Counted from the first letter of the stretch, positions 36,396 to 45,505 are shown. The stretch is 64,000 nt of DNA from Pseudomonas sp. PDM04 (GCF_014851765.1 NZ_JACVAI010000001.1:558001-622000); one strand, 5' to 3'. A program made the numbers and translations. Notes: a model not told the origin generated them from the sequence alone.

Positions 36396-37190
36396 TCACT
36401 TATAGCGCGCCGCGGCCCGGCTTTTGGAAAGGTTGGGCGCCATCACATGGCGTGCCGCAACAAAGGCATTCCAGTCACCGGCATCAGGCAACGAAGGAAT
36501 GGTGACCAACTCACCCTGGTCCAGACCCGACATGGCAGCATCGACCATCTCCCCTGCCTCCATGACCATGTCCGCCGGAATCTGGCTCGCGTCGATGCCG
36601 GAACGCTCCCAGATCTCGGTACGCGTCACCCCCGGCAGCACCGCCTGCACCTTGACCCCGGTGCCCTCCAGTTCCGCGCTCAACGATTGGGTCAGGCTCA
36701 AAACGTAAGCCTTACTCGCGCTGTAAGTGGCATTGAAGCGTTCGGGGAACAGCGCCACCACCGAGGCAATGTTGATGATCGTTCCCCGCCCCGCCTTGGC
36801 AAAACCGGCAGCCGCCGCGGAGGCCAGGCGCGTGACCGTGGTGACGTTGAGCTGGATGAGCTTCTCGAGTTGATCCAGGTCCGCATTGGCCAGCAAACCA
36901 TCCGACGCCACGCCGGCGTTATTCACCAGCAGGCTCAGGCTCGAATCGCTGCGCAGGCGTTGCTCGAGTTTCAGCACATCGTCTTTTTGGGTCAGGTCGG
37001 CCTTGAGTACCTCGACCTGAATGCCGTGCTCGGTGCGCAGCTTTGCCGCTGCCGCCTCCAGCCGCTCCAGATCTCGAGCAACCAGCAACAAATCGAAACC
37101 GCGCGCAGCCAGGCGGTCGGCATAGATGGCGCCGATGCCGGAGGACGCACCGGTGATAAGGGCTGTGCCTTGGAACTGAGTGGTGATCAT
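36396..37190 (-). CDS. Short-chain dehydrogenase/reductase
   Basis: This 264-residue classical SDR has cofactor motif TGASSGIG at 13-20, NNAG at 90-93, catalytic Ser143, Tyr156 and Lys160 in YSASK. Arg39 after the second strand (LLVARDLERL) suggests NADP preference. It is the first gene of a two-gene unit with the FabF-like enzyme and could act as its 3-ketoacyl reductase partner. The ATG at 37190 has a GGAG ribosome site. An 18-bp palindrome CGTGT-N8-ACACG lies 27 bp upstream, and the convergent TetR gene may bind there. Confidence 0.88.
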   Translation of the reverse strand: MITTQFQGTALITGASSGIGAIYADRLAARGFDLLLVARDLERLEAAAAKLRTEHGIQVEVLKADLTQKDDVLKLEQRLRSDSSLSLLVNNAGVASDGLLANADLDQLEKLIQLNVTTVTRLASAAAAGFAKAGRGTIINIASVVALFPERFNATYSASKAYVLSLTQSLSAELEGTGVKVQAVLPGVTRTEIWERSGIDASQIPADMVMEAGEMVDAAMSGLDQGELVTIPSLPDAGDWNAFVAARHVMAPNLSKSRAAARYK

Positions 37191-37216
37191 GGCGATGCTC
37201 CGTAGATGAATGAAAG

Positions 37217-37234
37217 CGTGTTCGCGTGCACACG
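37217..37234. promoter_or_regulatory. Palindromes in the SDR promoter region
   Basis: CGTGT-N8-ACACG (37217-37234) is followed by ATTAT-ACGC-ATAAT (37254-37267), both upstream of the SDR start. Either could be the operator of the nearby TetR-type regulator. The remaining interval to 37649 is AT-rich and should contain the wzz promoter; TTGAGT-N17-ATATTC near 37580 is a weak candidate. Confidence 0.35.
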
Positions 37235-37649
37235 AAAATCAGGCGACTTAAAAATTATACGCATAATCTATTAAGATATTACAAGCATAATTTTCCGCAG
37301 CGACAAATGGCTCGCTCAATGCGCTTCCGGTCGACACCGATTCCGCCCTGTGGCCGCCAGGAATGCACGACTCGGCCAACGAACCCATCGGAAAGAGCGT
37401 AGTCGATGGAAGCGTGCAGAGCGTATCGGATGCGTGTCTGGCCCACACTTAACGATGAGACTCACGCCGCTCTTAATAAAAGATCGTTGCGATTGTAAAA
37501 ACTACAAAAAGACATTAATTAAGTTATTCACGCTTGCAGAGAAACACCGAATAAGCAAAAATCAAATTGCAAGTTAATTTTTGAGTTTTAATCAATATAG
37601 CGAATATTCCTACAACGCTTAGAGATATTCCCTGCATACAGAGCAAGCA

Positions 37650-38927
37650 ATGAGCATTCCCGCACCAACACGGCATGACAGTAAATTCGAAGAAATAGAA
37701 ATCACTGAAATATTAAGATATATATGGAAACAGCGAGCGATTGTAGTGCTACTTTCCAGCATTGGATTTTTTGCAGCACTGACTTATGTCTCGCTCGCCA
37801 ACCCTGTGTATGAAATCAGCACATCCATCAGACCGGTCGGTACAGCAGATCTCGACGAATTGAATGAGTCCGGCCTCTATAAAATAAGCCCACTCGAATC
37901 ATTGCAGAGTGTTGGCTCAGCCATGGAGTCTTATGACGTTCAACTAAAGTTTTTCATGGGCCATGTACAATACCTTGCACCATTTGAAGCTTCAGATACA
38001 CCCATCGAAAAGGTTTTTGAAAATTTCAAAAAAAACAGCACGTTTTCTCTTAAACAAATTGACCCCACAAAAAGTTCAAGCATGACAGACTCTATCGAGT
38101 TGACCTTTACGTACCCAAAAGGCATTGATGGCGTCGGGATTGTAAACAGTTTTACAAGTTTCGTTATTGAAAACGAAAAAAACAAGATAGAAAAAAACCT
38201 GAAAACCTTGATTAGTAATAGAATTGAAAAGATAGAAAAAGACATCGACCTCTATAAAGTATCTTATGAAGCCAATACAAATGCGGACATCGCCAAACTT
38301 CTTGAACAGGACGAAATCAAAAAAAGAAACCTGCAGGACGAAATGGAAGCGCTGCGAAAGCAAGTGCAGACTCGTAGACAAAATCGTATCAAGGAACTCG
38401 ACGAGGCCATCACCATTGCAAAACAGCTCGGGATCTCAAAACCCTCTACTCCTTCATCCTTAGCCCAATTTGATAACAACCAGGCAGGCAACACGATTCG
38501 CACCGAAGTCAACAACCAGCATATTCCGCTTTATTTCATGGGACAATTAGCTCTACAAGCGGAACGTTCCGCTTTGGCTGCCCGTCGCTCGGATGACTTT
38601 ACTGAACCCCGTATCGACCAGATTCAGAAAGAACTTTACCTTCTGGCCAGCAACCGCGAAGTCGGCGCATTGAAAAACCGAGAAACCCCGGAATTGTTCA
38701 TCAAGGGTATTGGAGAGAGCCGCGCTGACCTTGCGCGATTGAAAAACCTGGCGATTAATTTCAATCAGTTGGAATTGGTAAAAGTAGATAAACCCGCATC
38801 TGAGCCTCAGTCGCCTGTAAGGCCAAGGAAGCGACTGATCGTAAGTCTTGGCCTATTTTTCGGGTTCATTCTAGGTGGGGCGCTCGCGTTGAGTCGGGGG
38901 CTTTCTGACCGATATAGAAGAGACTAG
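37650..38927 (+). CDS. wzz: O-antigen chain length determinant protein
   Basis: This 425-residue polysaccharide co-polymerase sets O-chain length with Wzy. A first membrane helix lies near 33-50 (AIVVLLSSIGFFAALTYVSL). A large periplasmic domain with long coiled-coil helices (about 150-270, rich in Lys/Glu/Arg) follows. A second helix near 397-415 sits in the Pro-rich KPASEPQSPVRPRKRLIVSL segment typical of Wzz. The length is near that of long Wzz proteins rather than E. coli WzzB. The ATG at 37650 follows GAGCAAGCA. It is AT-rich compared with the preceding genes. It lies beside comEA and far from wbpM, unlike the P. aeruginosa layout. Confidence 0.9.
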   Translation: MSIPAPTRHDSKFEEIEITEILRYIWKQRAIVVLLSSIGFFAALTYVSLANPVYEISTSIRPVGTADLDELNESGLYKISPLESLQSVGSAMESYDVQLKFFMGHVQYLAPFEASDTPIEKVFENFKKNSTFSLKQIDPTKSSSMTDSIELTFTYPKGIDGVGIVNSFTSFVIENEKNKIEKNLKTLISNRIEKIEKDIDLYKVSYEANTNADIAKLLEQDEIKKRNLQDEMEALRKQVQTRRQNRIKELDEAITIAKQLGISKPSTPSSLAQFDNNQAGNTIRTEVNNQHIPLYFMGQLALQAERSALAARRSDDFTEPRIDQIQKELYLLASNREVGALKNRETPELFIKGIGESRADLARLKNLAINFNQLELVKVDKPASEPQSPVRPRKRLIVSLGLFFGFILGGALALSRGLSDRYRRD

Positions 38928-38944
38928 TTAACGCCCAGATAAAA

Positions 38945-38961
38945 GGCCGGAAACTCCGGCC
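38945..38961. terminator. Hairpin between wzz and comEA
   Basis: GGCCGG-AAACT-CCGGCC lies between the convergent wzz and comEA genes. On the minus strand it runs into TTTTAT, and on the plus strand into a T/C-rich stretch. It can end both transcripts. Confidence 0.7.
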
Positions 38962-38980
38962 CTCTATCATTCTCTTCGGC

Positions 38981-39316
38981 TTAATTAGCTTCAATTTTTT
39001 CGCGATTTTTATCCAATATCGCTTTGCCAATTCCCTTGACTTCTAGCAACTCGTCCACTGAGGCAAACGGCCCATTGCTATCACGATAGGCAATGATAGC
39101 CTTGGCCTTGGCTTCCCCTACTCCCGACAATTCGCGTTGCAAGGTGGAAACATCCGCCGTGTTCAAATCGACTTTCTCTGACCTGACCTCGGACGAAACC
39201 TCCATAACCATAGGTGGATTACCGGCATCGGCTTGGCCCGAAGGCGCTGCGCTCAAGCCGACGGAGAGAGTGCTAAGAAGGGTAAAAACGAATGAATGGA
39301 AGTAACTGGTACGCAT
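38981..39316 (-). CDS. comEA: ComEA-like helix-hairpin-helix DNA-binding protein
   Basis: This 111-residue protein has an N-terminal signal peptide (about 1-25, SFVFTLLSTLSVGLSA), then a short linker. A ComEA-type double helix-hairpin-helix follows: VDLNTADVSTLQRELSGVGE near 50-69 and FASVDELLEVKGIGKAILDK near 85-104. It is the periplasmic DNA-binding protein of natural transformation or a relative. In P. aeruginosa a comEA-like gene follows wbpM directly; here the two are 11 kb apart. The ATG at 39316 (MRTSYFHSF) is used; the frame extends upstream but lacks coding character. Confidence 0.88.
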   Translation of the reverse strand: MRTSYFHSFVFTLLSTLSVGLSAAPSGQADAGNPPMVMEVSSEVRSEKVDLNTADVSTLQRELSGVGEAKAKAIIAYRDSNGPFASVDELLEVKGIGKAILDKNREKIEAN

Positions 39317-39796
39317 GATGAAGCTCCATGATATTGAGTGGGACGCAGCTTTTCCGAAGCTGCCTTCCAAACTTAGGCGATGTCTGGAGCGTGTCAAAAA
39401 TGGGTTCGTTACGGGATGTGAAACAAATGTCAGCGCTGCACCAGCGATAGAATAACCAAACACCTTATCGCAGCCTTAGTCGATGGACGCCCCAAGACGC
39501 TGCTGCCCCGGCACCGCAGATCGGAGCGCATGTAGAGAGGAATACCCCGTTTGTTGGGGTCCGTGTAACGGACGAAAATACTCATAACGCCCAACATGAT
39601 CGCAAAGTCAGGAAAAACAACCAAGCAAAGGTAACATACTAAGAATATCTTATAGACTAAACACATGAAGATATGCAAACATACGAACAAAATCTCGTAG
39701 ATTTATCATACTGTACAAACAAAAAAAATCGCCAAGTACAGTACGGCAGCTAGCCCAAAAGTACCACCCAACACAACATGGACATGAGACCAACAC
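39317..39796. other. Gene-free AT-rich interval, 480 bp
   Basis: This separates comEA from the membrane transferase gene. The only structure noticed is an inverted repeat ACTGTAC (39710-39716) and GTACAGT (39736-39742) with a 19-base spacer, 55 bp before the GTG start, a possible operator. A frame on the minus strand at 39430-39690 has no coding character. Confidence 0.5.
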
Positions 39797-41326
39797 GTGT
39801 TAAATTTTAATCACCTAAAAAACAGAAACGGCAAGATCGAATCAATCATACTAGCTCTTCTAATCTTAACATACCTGGTCTCGCGCCTTGTTTTTTTGGA
39901 TTCCGATATCCTGATATGGGAAAAATCTCATTACAGCCCAGTAGACGAATTTTATTACACGTCCCAGGCCTTCGATGCTGTGGAGGGGATACACTCCCCG
40001 GACGGAAAATTATTAACACCAGCATCCTCCGCCTTTAATATCCTTGAACAAATAGGTACGACAGTAACTCTCTACGCACTCGGAGATAACTACTTTGGAT
40101 TAAGAGTGCCATCTGTAATAGCTGGACTAACAGTACTGGTACTGTTTTTTCTGATGACGCTCCAACGTTTCGGACTGGCCTACGCAACTTCGTTTTCAAT
40201 AATGTTGATGTCAGTGCAAAATTTTACATTGGCTTCCAGAATTGCAGAACCCACTATTTTTCGAATGGCAACTGCAGCGGCCGTCTTATTTATCCTCACA
40301 AGACAGGATTACACGCAGAAAAACCAACTTAGAGCCATTGGCTTTTTAGCATGCCTTGCATGGTTATTCGTTTATCCCACAAACGCCTTCCTGGGGTTGT
40401 TTGGCTTTATCGTCGTGCTCCTCAGCAATACAAAAAAGCTCACAGCCAGTGCAATTCACTATCTCACAGGCGCTGTCGCTTGCGCTTTTATTTATATTTT
40501 AACTTATTATGCCATGGGCAACACTCTGAACGACGTGATTGCAACGACTAACTTATTTTCAGGAAGACTTTCATCTGAGACAGAACTCAGCTTTTTAAAA
40601 CAAGCGTACATAAAACTACGAGACGTTGCTCGAGCCGATTTCTTCACAGCGCATCCTTTATTCTTGATTTTATCACTCCTCTCAACCGCGCTAATCACGA
40701 CCCTCTTCTTGACACGCAGCCAGCTATTAACAAGAACTGACAAAGCCGTGTTAATTTTCAGCGGGTGCTTTTTATTGCAATGTGCCTTTGTCAATGATTA
40801 CCCGGAAAGAAAACTGGTATTTATTCTTCCTGCATGCTTATACCTTTGCCTGCTCGCAGCAAAAATCTGCTTGAGTGTTTTGCCGAGAAAAATTTCTGGT
40901 GGATTGTTCTTTTTAGCTGTAACGGCATCGACCGTCGCATTTGCAGTCCCCACGTTCAAAAACGTGTACAGCGATCCGCAGTATACTTACAAAAGCGCGA
41001 TGGAAAACTTGAGCACATTGAATGATGAACGAGTGATTGGCGGCTGGGGATTTGGATTTCGGCTGTACAATAACTACAAGCCGTACCTGAACCAATACGT
41101 AGTCGTCTACTCACAACCTGAGCACTACTACGCAATGCTTAAAGAAGCCGGAAAGCATGGCGACGCCAAATTTACGATTGAGTATGGCGATGATAAAACA
41201 GAAAAGAAAATGAACAATATCGATTTCTACAAAGAAAACTTAGTTTTCAAAACTAACGACCCAATTTATCCCGATATGTACCTATACAAATTTCACGAAA
41301 AGCAAAAAAACGAGTCAGGCCTATAA
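39797..41326 (+). CDS. GT-C membrane glycosyltransferase (PMT/ArnT-like)
   Basis: This 509-residue polytopic protein has about eleven hydrophobic helices up to residue 385 and a short soluble C-terminus. The first extracytoplasmic loop has SPVDEFYYTSQAF with Asp50-Glu51, the acidic pair that is catalytic in ArnT, Pmt and related GT39/GT83 enzymes. FGLRVPSVIAGL after the next loop is also characteristic. It should transfer a sugar from a lipid-phosphate donor on the periplasmic side. The start is a GTG at 39797 with a poor ribosome site; no better start was found. The gene is very AT-rich. It faces the amino-sugar cassette and is its best candidate for the final transfer step; that link is inference. 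Confidence 0.72.
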   Translation: MLNFNHLKNRNGKIESIILALLILTYLVSRLVFLDSDILIWEKSHYSPVDEFYYTSQAFDAVEGIHSPDGKLLTPASSAFNILEQIGTTVTLYALGDNYFGLRVPSVIAGLTVLVLFFLMTLQRFGLAYATSFSIMLMSVQNFTLASRIAEPTIFRMATAAAVLFILTRQDYTQKNQLRAIGFLACLAWLFVYPTNAFLGLFGFIVVLLSNTKKLTASAIHYLTGAVACAFIYILTYYAMGNTLNDVIATTNLFSGRLSSETELSFLKQAYIKLRDVARADFFTAHPLFLILSLLSTALITTLFLTRSQLLTRTDKAVLIFSGCFLLQCAFVNDYPERKLVFILPACLYLCLLAAKICLSVLPRKISGGLFFLAVTASTVAFAVPTFKNVYSDPQYTYKSAMENLSTLNDERVIGGWGFGFRLYNNYKPYLNQYVVVYSQPEHYYAMLKEAGKHGDAKFTIEYGDDKTEKKMNNIDFYKENLVFKTNDPIYPDMYLYKFHEKQKNESGL

Positions 41327-41369
41327 AACGCCAACTTTTTGTGTATATACGTTGGGTATCACATGAAAT

Positions 41370-41392
41370 GCGGCTGGTTGCATCACAGCCGC
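41370..41392. terminator. Hairpin between convergent genes
   Basis: GCGGCTG-N9-CAGCCGC lies between the membrane transferase gene and the convergent aminotransferase gene. It has no strong T-run. The remaining interval to 41588 shows no gene or repeat I recognise. Confidence 0.4.
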
Positions 41393-41588
41393 AAGTTGCC
41401 GTTAAAGATTAATTACATTATTTCCGAAAGCCACTGTCGGGGAACTACACCAGTGCACTTCCACGACAGACCCATTGCAACACTGAATAAATAGACATGC
41501 TCGCTCTCGCATGGCCCCAACAACAAGCGAAAGCGATGCCCACCTATGTGGCGGGCAGCTTCGGTCGAAACCAGTGAGAAAATCTTCT

Positions 41589-42746
41589 TTATAAACCCGC
41601 AACTTCGTGCTTGAGCGAAGCAGACAAAACGTCAATAACCCTACTCTGCTGCTCATTGCTTATGTTCACCCACATAGGCAAACGTATGATTCGAGATGCG
41701 ACATCGTCAGTCACATTCATACTACCGTGCGCTCTCCCATACTTGAGTCCACCAGGCGAAGAGTGCAAAGGAACATAATGGAATACTGCCGATATCGAAC
41801 GAGCTTTCAAAGCTTCAATTATATTTTGTCGGTTAGCATCAGGATGGATCAATATGTAATACATGTGAGCATTGTGGCCACACTCTTCAGGCACTATCGG
41901 CCTCCTGACAAGTCCTTCCGTTTCAAGAACCTCCAGTTGCTCATGATAATAATTCCACGCCGCCAGGCGGGCTTGGGTAATCATGGTCGCCTGCTCAAAT
42001 TGCGCCCACAAAAATGCCGCTGTGAGCTCACCGGGCAAGAAGGAAGACCCTACTTCCTGCCAGGTATATTTATCTACCTGACCGCGGAAAAATCGGCTTC
42101 GGTCAGTACCTTTCTCACGAATGATCTCTGCTCGAGCACTTAAACCGCCCTCATTAACCAATAAAGCCCCGCCCTCTCCGGATATGACATTCTTGGTTTC
42201 ATGAAAGCTATAAGCGCCTAAATCACCAATGCTGCCAAGCACGCGCCCCTTATAAGTTGCCATTACGCCCTGGGCAGCGTCCTCAACGACCATCAATCCG
42301 TGACGATCGGCGATTGCTAACAAACTATCCATTTCACAGGCTACGCCTGCATAATGCACCGGAACAATAGCCCGTGTTTGCGGCGTTATTGCAGCCTCCA
42401 CCAGTCGCTCATCAAGGTTGAGTGTATCCGGCCGGATATCGACAAATACTGGAACAGCCCCCCTTAAGACAAACGCGTTTGCTGTCGATACAAATGTAAA
42501 AGAGGGCATAATGACTTCATCCCCCGGTTTGATATCTAACAGTAACGCCGCCATTTCCAGTGCAGCCGTACAAGAATGAGTCAACAACGCAGTTTTGACA
42601 TGCGAAGTCTCTTCAAGCCAGCGATGACAACGCTTAGTGAACGGTCCATCACCCGCTAACATATTCCCGAACTTTGCTTCCGCTATATAACCCAGCTCTT
42701 TGCCGGTCATATAGGGCCGATTAAACTCGATCTTATCTTCGTTCAT
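41589..42746 (-). CDS. wecE: dTDP-4-amino-4,6-dideoxygalactose transaminase-like protein
   Basis: This 385-residue PLP enzyme of the DegT/DnrJ/EryC1 family most closely resembles WecE/RffA. That enzyme aminates dTDP-4-keto-6-deoxy-D-glucose to dTDP-4-amino-4,6-dideoxy-D-galactose. Lys185 in SFHETKNVISGEGGAL binds PLP. The HETKN motif is that of the RffA subgroup, whereas VioA/RfbE relatives usually read differently. VEDAAQG near 154-160 and GDGPFTKRCHRWLEE near the N-terminus also fit. It is the last gene of the minus-strand cassette, 107 bp after gtrA. The rmlA/rmlB genes for its substrate are not in the window. The product could also be the glucose epimer; this needs assay. Confidence 0.82.
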   Translation of the reverse strand: MNEDKIEFNRPYMTGKELGYIAEAKFGNMLAGDGPFTKRCHRWLEETSHVKTALLTHSCTAALEMAALLLDIKPGDEVIMPSFTFVSTANAFVLRGAVPVFVDIRPDTLNLDERLVEAAITPQTRAIVPVHYAGVACEMDSLLAIADRHGLMVVEDAAQGVMATYKGRVLGSIGDLGAYSFHETKNVISGEGGALLVNEGGLSARAEIIREKGTDRSRFFRGQVDKYTWQEVGSSFLPGELTAAFLWAQFEQATMITQARLAAWNYYHEQLEVLETEGLVRRPIVPEECGHNAHMYYILIHPDANRQNIIEALKARSISAVFHYVPLHSSPGGLKYGRAHGSMNVTDDVASRIIRLPMWVNISNEQQSRVIDVLSASLKHEVAGL

Positions 42747-42853
42747 TAAAATTATCTCAACTAAAATTATCTGCGACCGAGCCTTGATAAACTTTCGAAG
42801 CCTTAATTCAGGTCACTTAAAACAACCTAAGTCAACAACAAGCAACCTAGGGT

Positions 42854-43264
42854 TTACGAGCGAGCGTGAAAGACAAATAACTTGAAAGTGATGAATAAAT
42901 AAAGAGCCACCACTACCGTCGCACCTGCTTGGACCCATTGATGCGGCCAACCCAGAGAATCGTGAAAAAATAGCAATATGCTCAAATTTATGCAATATCC
43001 GCCGAAATGCGCAAGAAGGTAGCGCACGGCAGCACTACCGTATGAGCCCTGATGCTTAAATGCGAAATTTTTCGACCCGAAAAAATTAAGCGTGACGGCG
43101 ATGCAATAAAGGCAACTCATTGTCACTATCGGGTTCAGGCCTAGCCAAGTCAAAAACAAGTAGACGCCGAATCCCGCACCATTGATAACTACACCTGTAA
43201 TCGCATAGCGAATCAATTGTGTCATCAGCTCACTTCGCCGATATTTCCTTAATGATTCAATCAT
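42854..43264 (-). CDS. GtrA-family membrane protein
   Basis: This 136-residue protein has four hydrophobic helices (about 17-37, 45-65, 80-100 and 108-130). It shows the GtrA pattern RYAITGVVINGAGFGVYLFL and LNFFGSKNFAFK. GtrA proteins are proposed flippases of undecaprenyl-phosphate-linked sugars in O-antigen modification. It overlaps the propeller gene by four bases (ATGA), which supports the start at 43264, although Met14 is also possible. Together with the GtrB-like GT2 upstream and the GT-C enzyme downstream it would complete a three-part transfer system. Confidence 0.88.
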   Translation of the reverse strand: MIESLRKYRRSELMTQLIRYAITGVVINGAGFGVYLFLTWLGLNPIVTMSCLYCIAVTLNFFGSKNFAFKHQGSYGSAAVRYLLAHFGGYCINLSILLFFHDSLGWPHQWVQAGATVVVALYLFITFKLFVFHARS

Positions 43265-44178
43265 CCTCTATGCACCGCTAGGCCAAAGCCCGTCTTCCCG
43301 TAGCCGTTGCCGTTATAAAGCATGTAAATCTGGTCGTCGTGCCGGAACACAAAAGGATACTCCACCATCTCGCTATCCCAGCCTGTACTGGATACATCGA
43401 TGGTGAGACGGTCGAGCGCCAGTTCCCATTGGCCATCCTTGGACAGGACAGCATGCCCGATTCGATAGGATTGCCCGGTCCCAGCGCGGTAGGAAAACCA
43501 CATATGAAGGCCGTCATCATCAGAATGCAAAACACTGGGTCGTGAAAACGCCTGGGCAACCCCCAGCGCGTAAGGAACAACCGCACCATGTCTCAGCCAC
43601 TGCTTTCCATCCGTTGAGGTAGCGTGTTTGACGACCGCCAGCATTTCCCCGTTCCCCGCCTCCCAGGAGACCACAGACGGGTACCACATATCAAAGCCAC
43701 CTGTCTCTCGCGCCTCAACCCAAGGGTAAGCGAGACTGACGGGGTCTTCGTCATCCATCCCCATCAGTAACTCTTCGGTACCGACAACAAAAGCAAGATC
43801 CTGTATCTCTATGCGGCCAATATCTCCACGCCAATGCCCTTGAGTCGGTGATTGCCACCCCATGAAAGTCATGTATTGGCGACCACCACTCTCGTAGCAG
43901 TTACCGATGCTCACACCATCAGCATGGAAACTACCTGGCGAGCCATGGGCGAAGAAAGGAGCGTGATGCTCTTCAACAACCTTGCGCGTGATAATATCAA
44001 TATCCACGGCGCCGACTGATGATCGATTTTCCTCATCTCGACCACAATAAAATATACGGTAGATATCACCGTCGATATGGATCGGTAACGGATTCGCTGC
44101 GTGACTCATCAACTTTTGATGCCGATTTTTTGAGCCGGGGCAGTAAAGAAGTCCGAGCTTTTGCCACTTACCGTTCAT
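43261..44178 (-). CDS. GH43-like five-bladed beta-propeller protein
   Basis: This 305-residue protein has no signal peptide and shows repeated WYPSV, HMWFSYRAG, FRHDDQIYMLYNGNGYGK segments. These resemble the blades of glycoside hydrolase family 43/32-type propellers (arabinanase/levansucrase fold). The last motif MLYNGNGYGKTGFGLA is common in predicted glycosidases of this class. The acidic triad cannot be assigned confidently. The ATG at 44178 overlaps the upstream stop by four bases; the longer frame to 44343 would overlap the acyltransferase gene. Its place inside a sugar biosynthesis operon suggests a cytoplasmic role in making or editing the sugar rather than polymer degradation. I know no experimental precedent. 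Confidence 0.6.
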   Translation of the reverse strand: MNGKWQKLGLLYCPGSKNRHQKLMSHAANPLPIHIDGDIYRIFYCGRDEENRSSVGAVDIDIITRKVVEEHHAPFFAHGSPGSFHADGVSIGNCYESGGRQYMTFMGWQSPTQGHWRGDIGRIEIQDLAFVVGTEELLMGMDDEDPVSLAYPWVEARETGGFDMWYPSVVSWEAGNGEMLAVVKHATSTDGKQWLRHGAVVPYALGVAQAFSRPSVLHSDDDGLHMWFSYRAGTGQSYRIGHAVLSKDGQWELALDRLTIDVSSTGWDSEMVEYPFVFRHDDQIYMLYNGNGYGKTGFGLAVHRG

Positions 44179-44840
44179 AGGTTTTTCAGCCGAGAACTGG
44201 GTATCTTCGATCTTGTTGAGGCTGCCCCTACGTAAACACCGTCTGCTTCCGCATCCCCCAAAATCAGAGTGCCCGCACCCAGCACACAACGTTCGCCAAT
44301 GGTGATGTGGTCCCTTAGTGTCGCATTGACACCAACGAAACAATACTCGCCAACCTTAACGCCGCCTGAAATGACCACGTGGGAGGCGATGAAACAATGG
44401 CTTCCGATAATACTATGATGCCCAATATGATTACCGCTCCACAGGGTCACATTATCACCAATGGACACGAACGGTTGAATGGTATTGTCTTCTAGAATAA
44501 AGCAGTTTTCACCAGGCGGAGCATCGCTCAGGTAAGTAGCCTTGGAACTCAAATACGTGGCCAAGGCATAACCCATTTCCTTCGTGGCAATGAATTTATT
44601 TGCCCGAATGGAATTTAGCTTGGAATAGCTCAACGCGACAAACATCTCATGCTCTGTCGCTGGGTACAGGTCCGCTACGCTGTCAAAAGAAACGACTGGA
44701 AGCCCGCAAAAAGTGGTGTCATTCAGGAACTCAGGATCAACAGTAAAAGCCACGACTTCATAATTGGAATCAGTTGAAAAATAGAAATGGGCCAACTGAG
44801 CAATCTGCCCACTACCGAATATCACCAGTTTCTTTTTCAA
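44175..44840 (-). CDS. NeuD/PglD-like sugar O- or N-acyltransferase
   Basis: This 221-residue protein has an N-terminal Rossmann-like domain (KKLVIFGSGQIAQLAHFYF, about 1-90) and a C-terminal left-handed beta-helix. The helix hexapeptide repeats are at about 110-205 (for example SIGDNVTLWSGNHIGHHSII). His138 or His139 in GNHIGHHS is positioned like the catalytic His of PglD. Such enzymes acylate the 4-amino group of UDP- or dTDP-amino sugars. It starts inside the end of the upstream methyltransferase gene (ATGA, 44837-44840) and ends inside the start of the propeller gene. The acyl donor is unknown. Confidence 0.82.
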   Translation of the reverse strand: MKKKLVIFGSGQIAQLAHFYFSTDSNYEVVAFTVDPEFLNDTTFCGLPVVSFDSVADLYPATEHEMFVALSYSKLNSIRANKFIATKEMGYALATYLSSKATYLSDAPPGENCFILEDNTIQPFVSIGDNVTLWSGNHIGHHSIIGSHCFIASHVVISGGVKVGEYCFVGVNATLRDHITIGERCVLGAGTLILGDAEADGVYVGAASTRSKIPSSRLKNL

Positions 44841-45505
44841 TTGGCTTTCCTCACTATAAGCGTAAACTCGTAAAGATTGTAATCATGCAGCAATGCTACG
44901 TTATGAGAGTATTTTCGCTTGCATATATCGAAAAGCCAACCAGGATCGGCGTAATAAAGATAATCACGTTTAAAAGGCTCATCGGAATAACTGGTCAAAC
45001 AATTGAACGCGAAGCCTTTCGTGCAAGACTTATCCATTACATCGAGAGTATTGAGCAGGTAGCTTGCCCACTCATCCTCAGAGCGCTCCAAGCGGACATT
45101 AAATATTCCGCTGGCAACGCAGTAATCCACTAAGCGCTGAGGCTCGCTGGCTGCGATAAATTCAGCATTCTTGCTATTCTGAAAGCGAGACTTTGCAGAC
45201 TCGATCATTGCTTCGGATATATCGACGCCGAGGTATGAGAACTCTGTGTATAGATTATCGAGATATTCAAGCAGAGCACCATAACCGCAGCCTAGATCTA
45301 TAATCGAAAATGAGGGAGCCTGAATTAGTTTGCAAAGTTGTTGGAATCTTAGGGTCTGGCTTTCAACGCCATTCCAGTCAACTCCTTTGGCGGTCCGCCC
45401 ATGTTCAGCTAGTTTCTGAGTATAATAGTCAGAGACCTCGGTCAAGATATTTTTCTTTTCCACTCTTGCCTCTTCGCTCGTCATCTGGATGTTGGCCAAT
45501 TTCAT
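44837..45505 (-). CDS. SAM-dependent methyltransferase
   Basis: This 222-residue class I methyltransferase has SAM-binding motif FSIIDLGCGYGALLEYL near 66-82, then YLGVDISEAMIESAKSRF and the acidic loop typical of motif II. The C-terminal part contains CFAFNCLTS-like and YYADPGWLFDICKRKY segments shared with small-molecule methyltransferases of polysaccharide clusters. The ATG at 45505 overlaps the stop of the preceding methyltransferase gene by one base (TAATG). The ATG at seven codons further in is possible. It probably methylates a hydroxyl or amino group of the cassette's sugar or acyl group. Confidence 0.82.
   Translation of the reverse strand: MKLANIQMTSEEARVEKKNILTEVSDYYTQKLAEHGRTAKGVDWNGVESQTLRFQQLCKLIQAPSFSIIDLGCGYGALLEYLDNLYTEFSYLGVDISEAMIESAKSRFQNSKNAEFIAASEPQRLVDYCVASGIFNVRLERSEDEWASYLLNTLDVMDKSCTKGFAFNCLTSYSDEPFKRDYLYYADPGWLFDICKRKYSHNVALLHDYNLYEFTLIVRKAN

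Noticed and set aside
37191..37649. JUMPstart or ops element upstream of wzz
   Set aside because: I looked for GGCGGTAGCNTNNT-type ops sequence in the interval and found no match.
39430..39690. 86-codon frame between comEA and the membrane transferase
   Set aside because: It overlaps an AT-rich promoter region, has no ribosome site, and shows no recognisable domain.
41589..42746. Aminotransferase as VioA (dTDP-viosamine, flagellin glycan)
   Set aside because: The HETKN lysine motif and N-terminal segment fit the WecE/RffA subgroup better. The possibility of the glucose epimer is nevertheless kept in the feature note.
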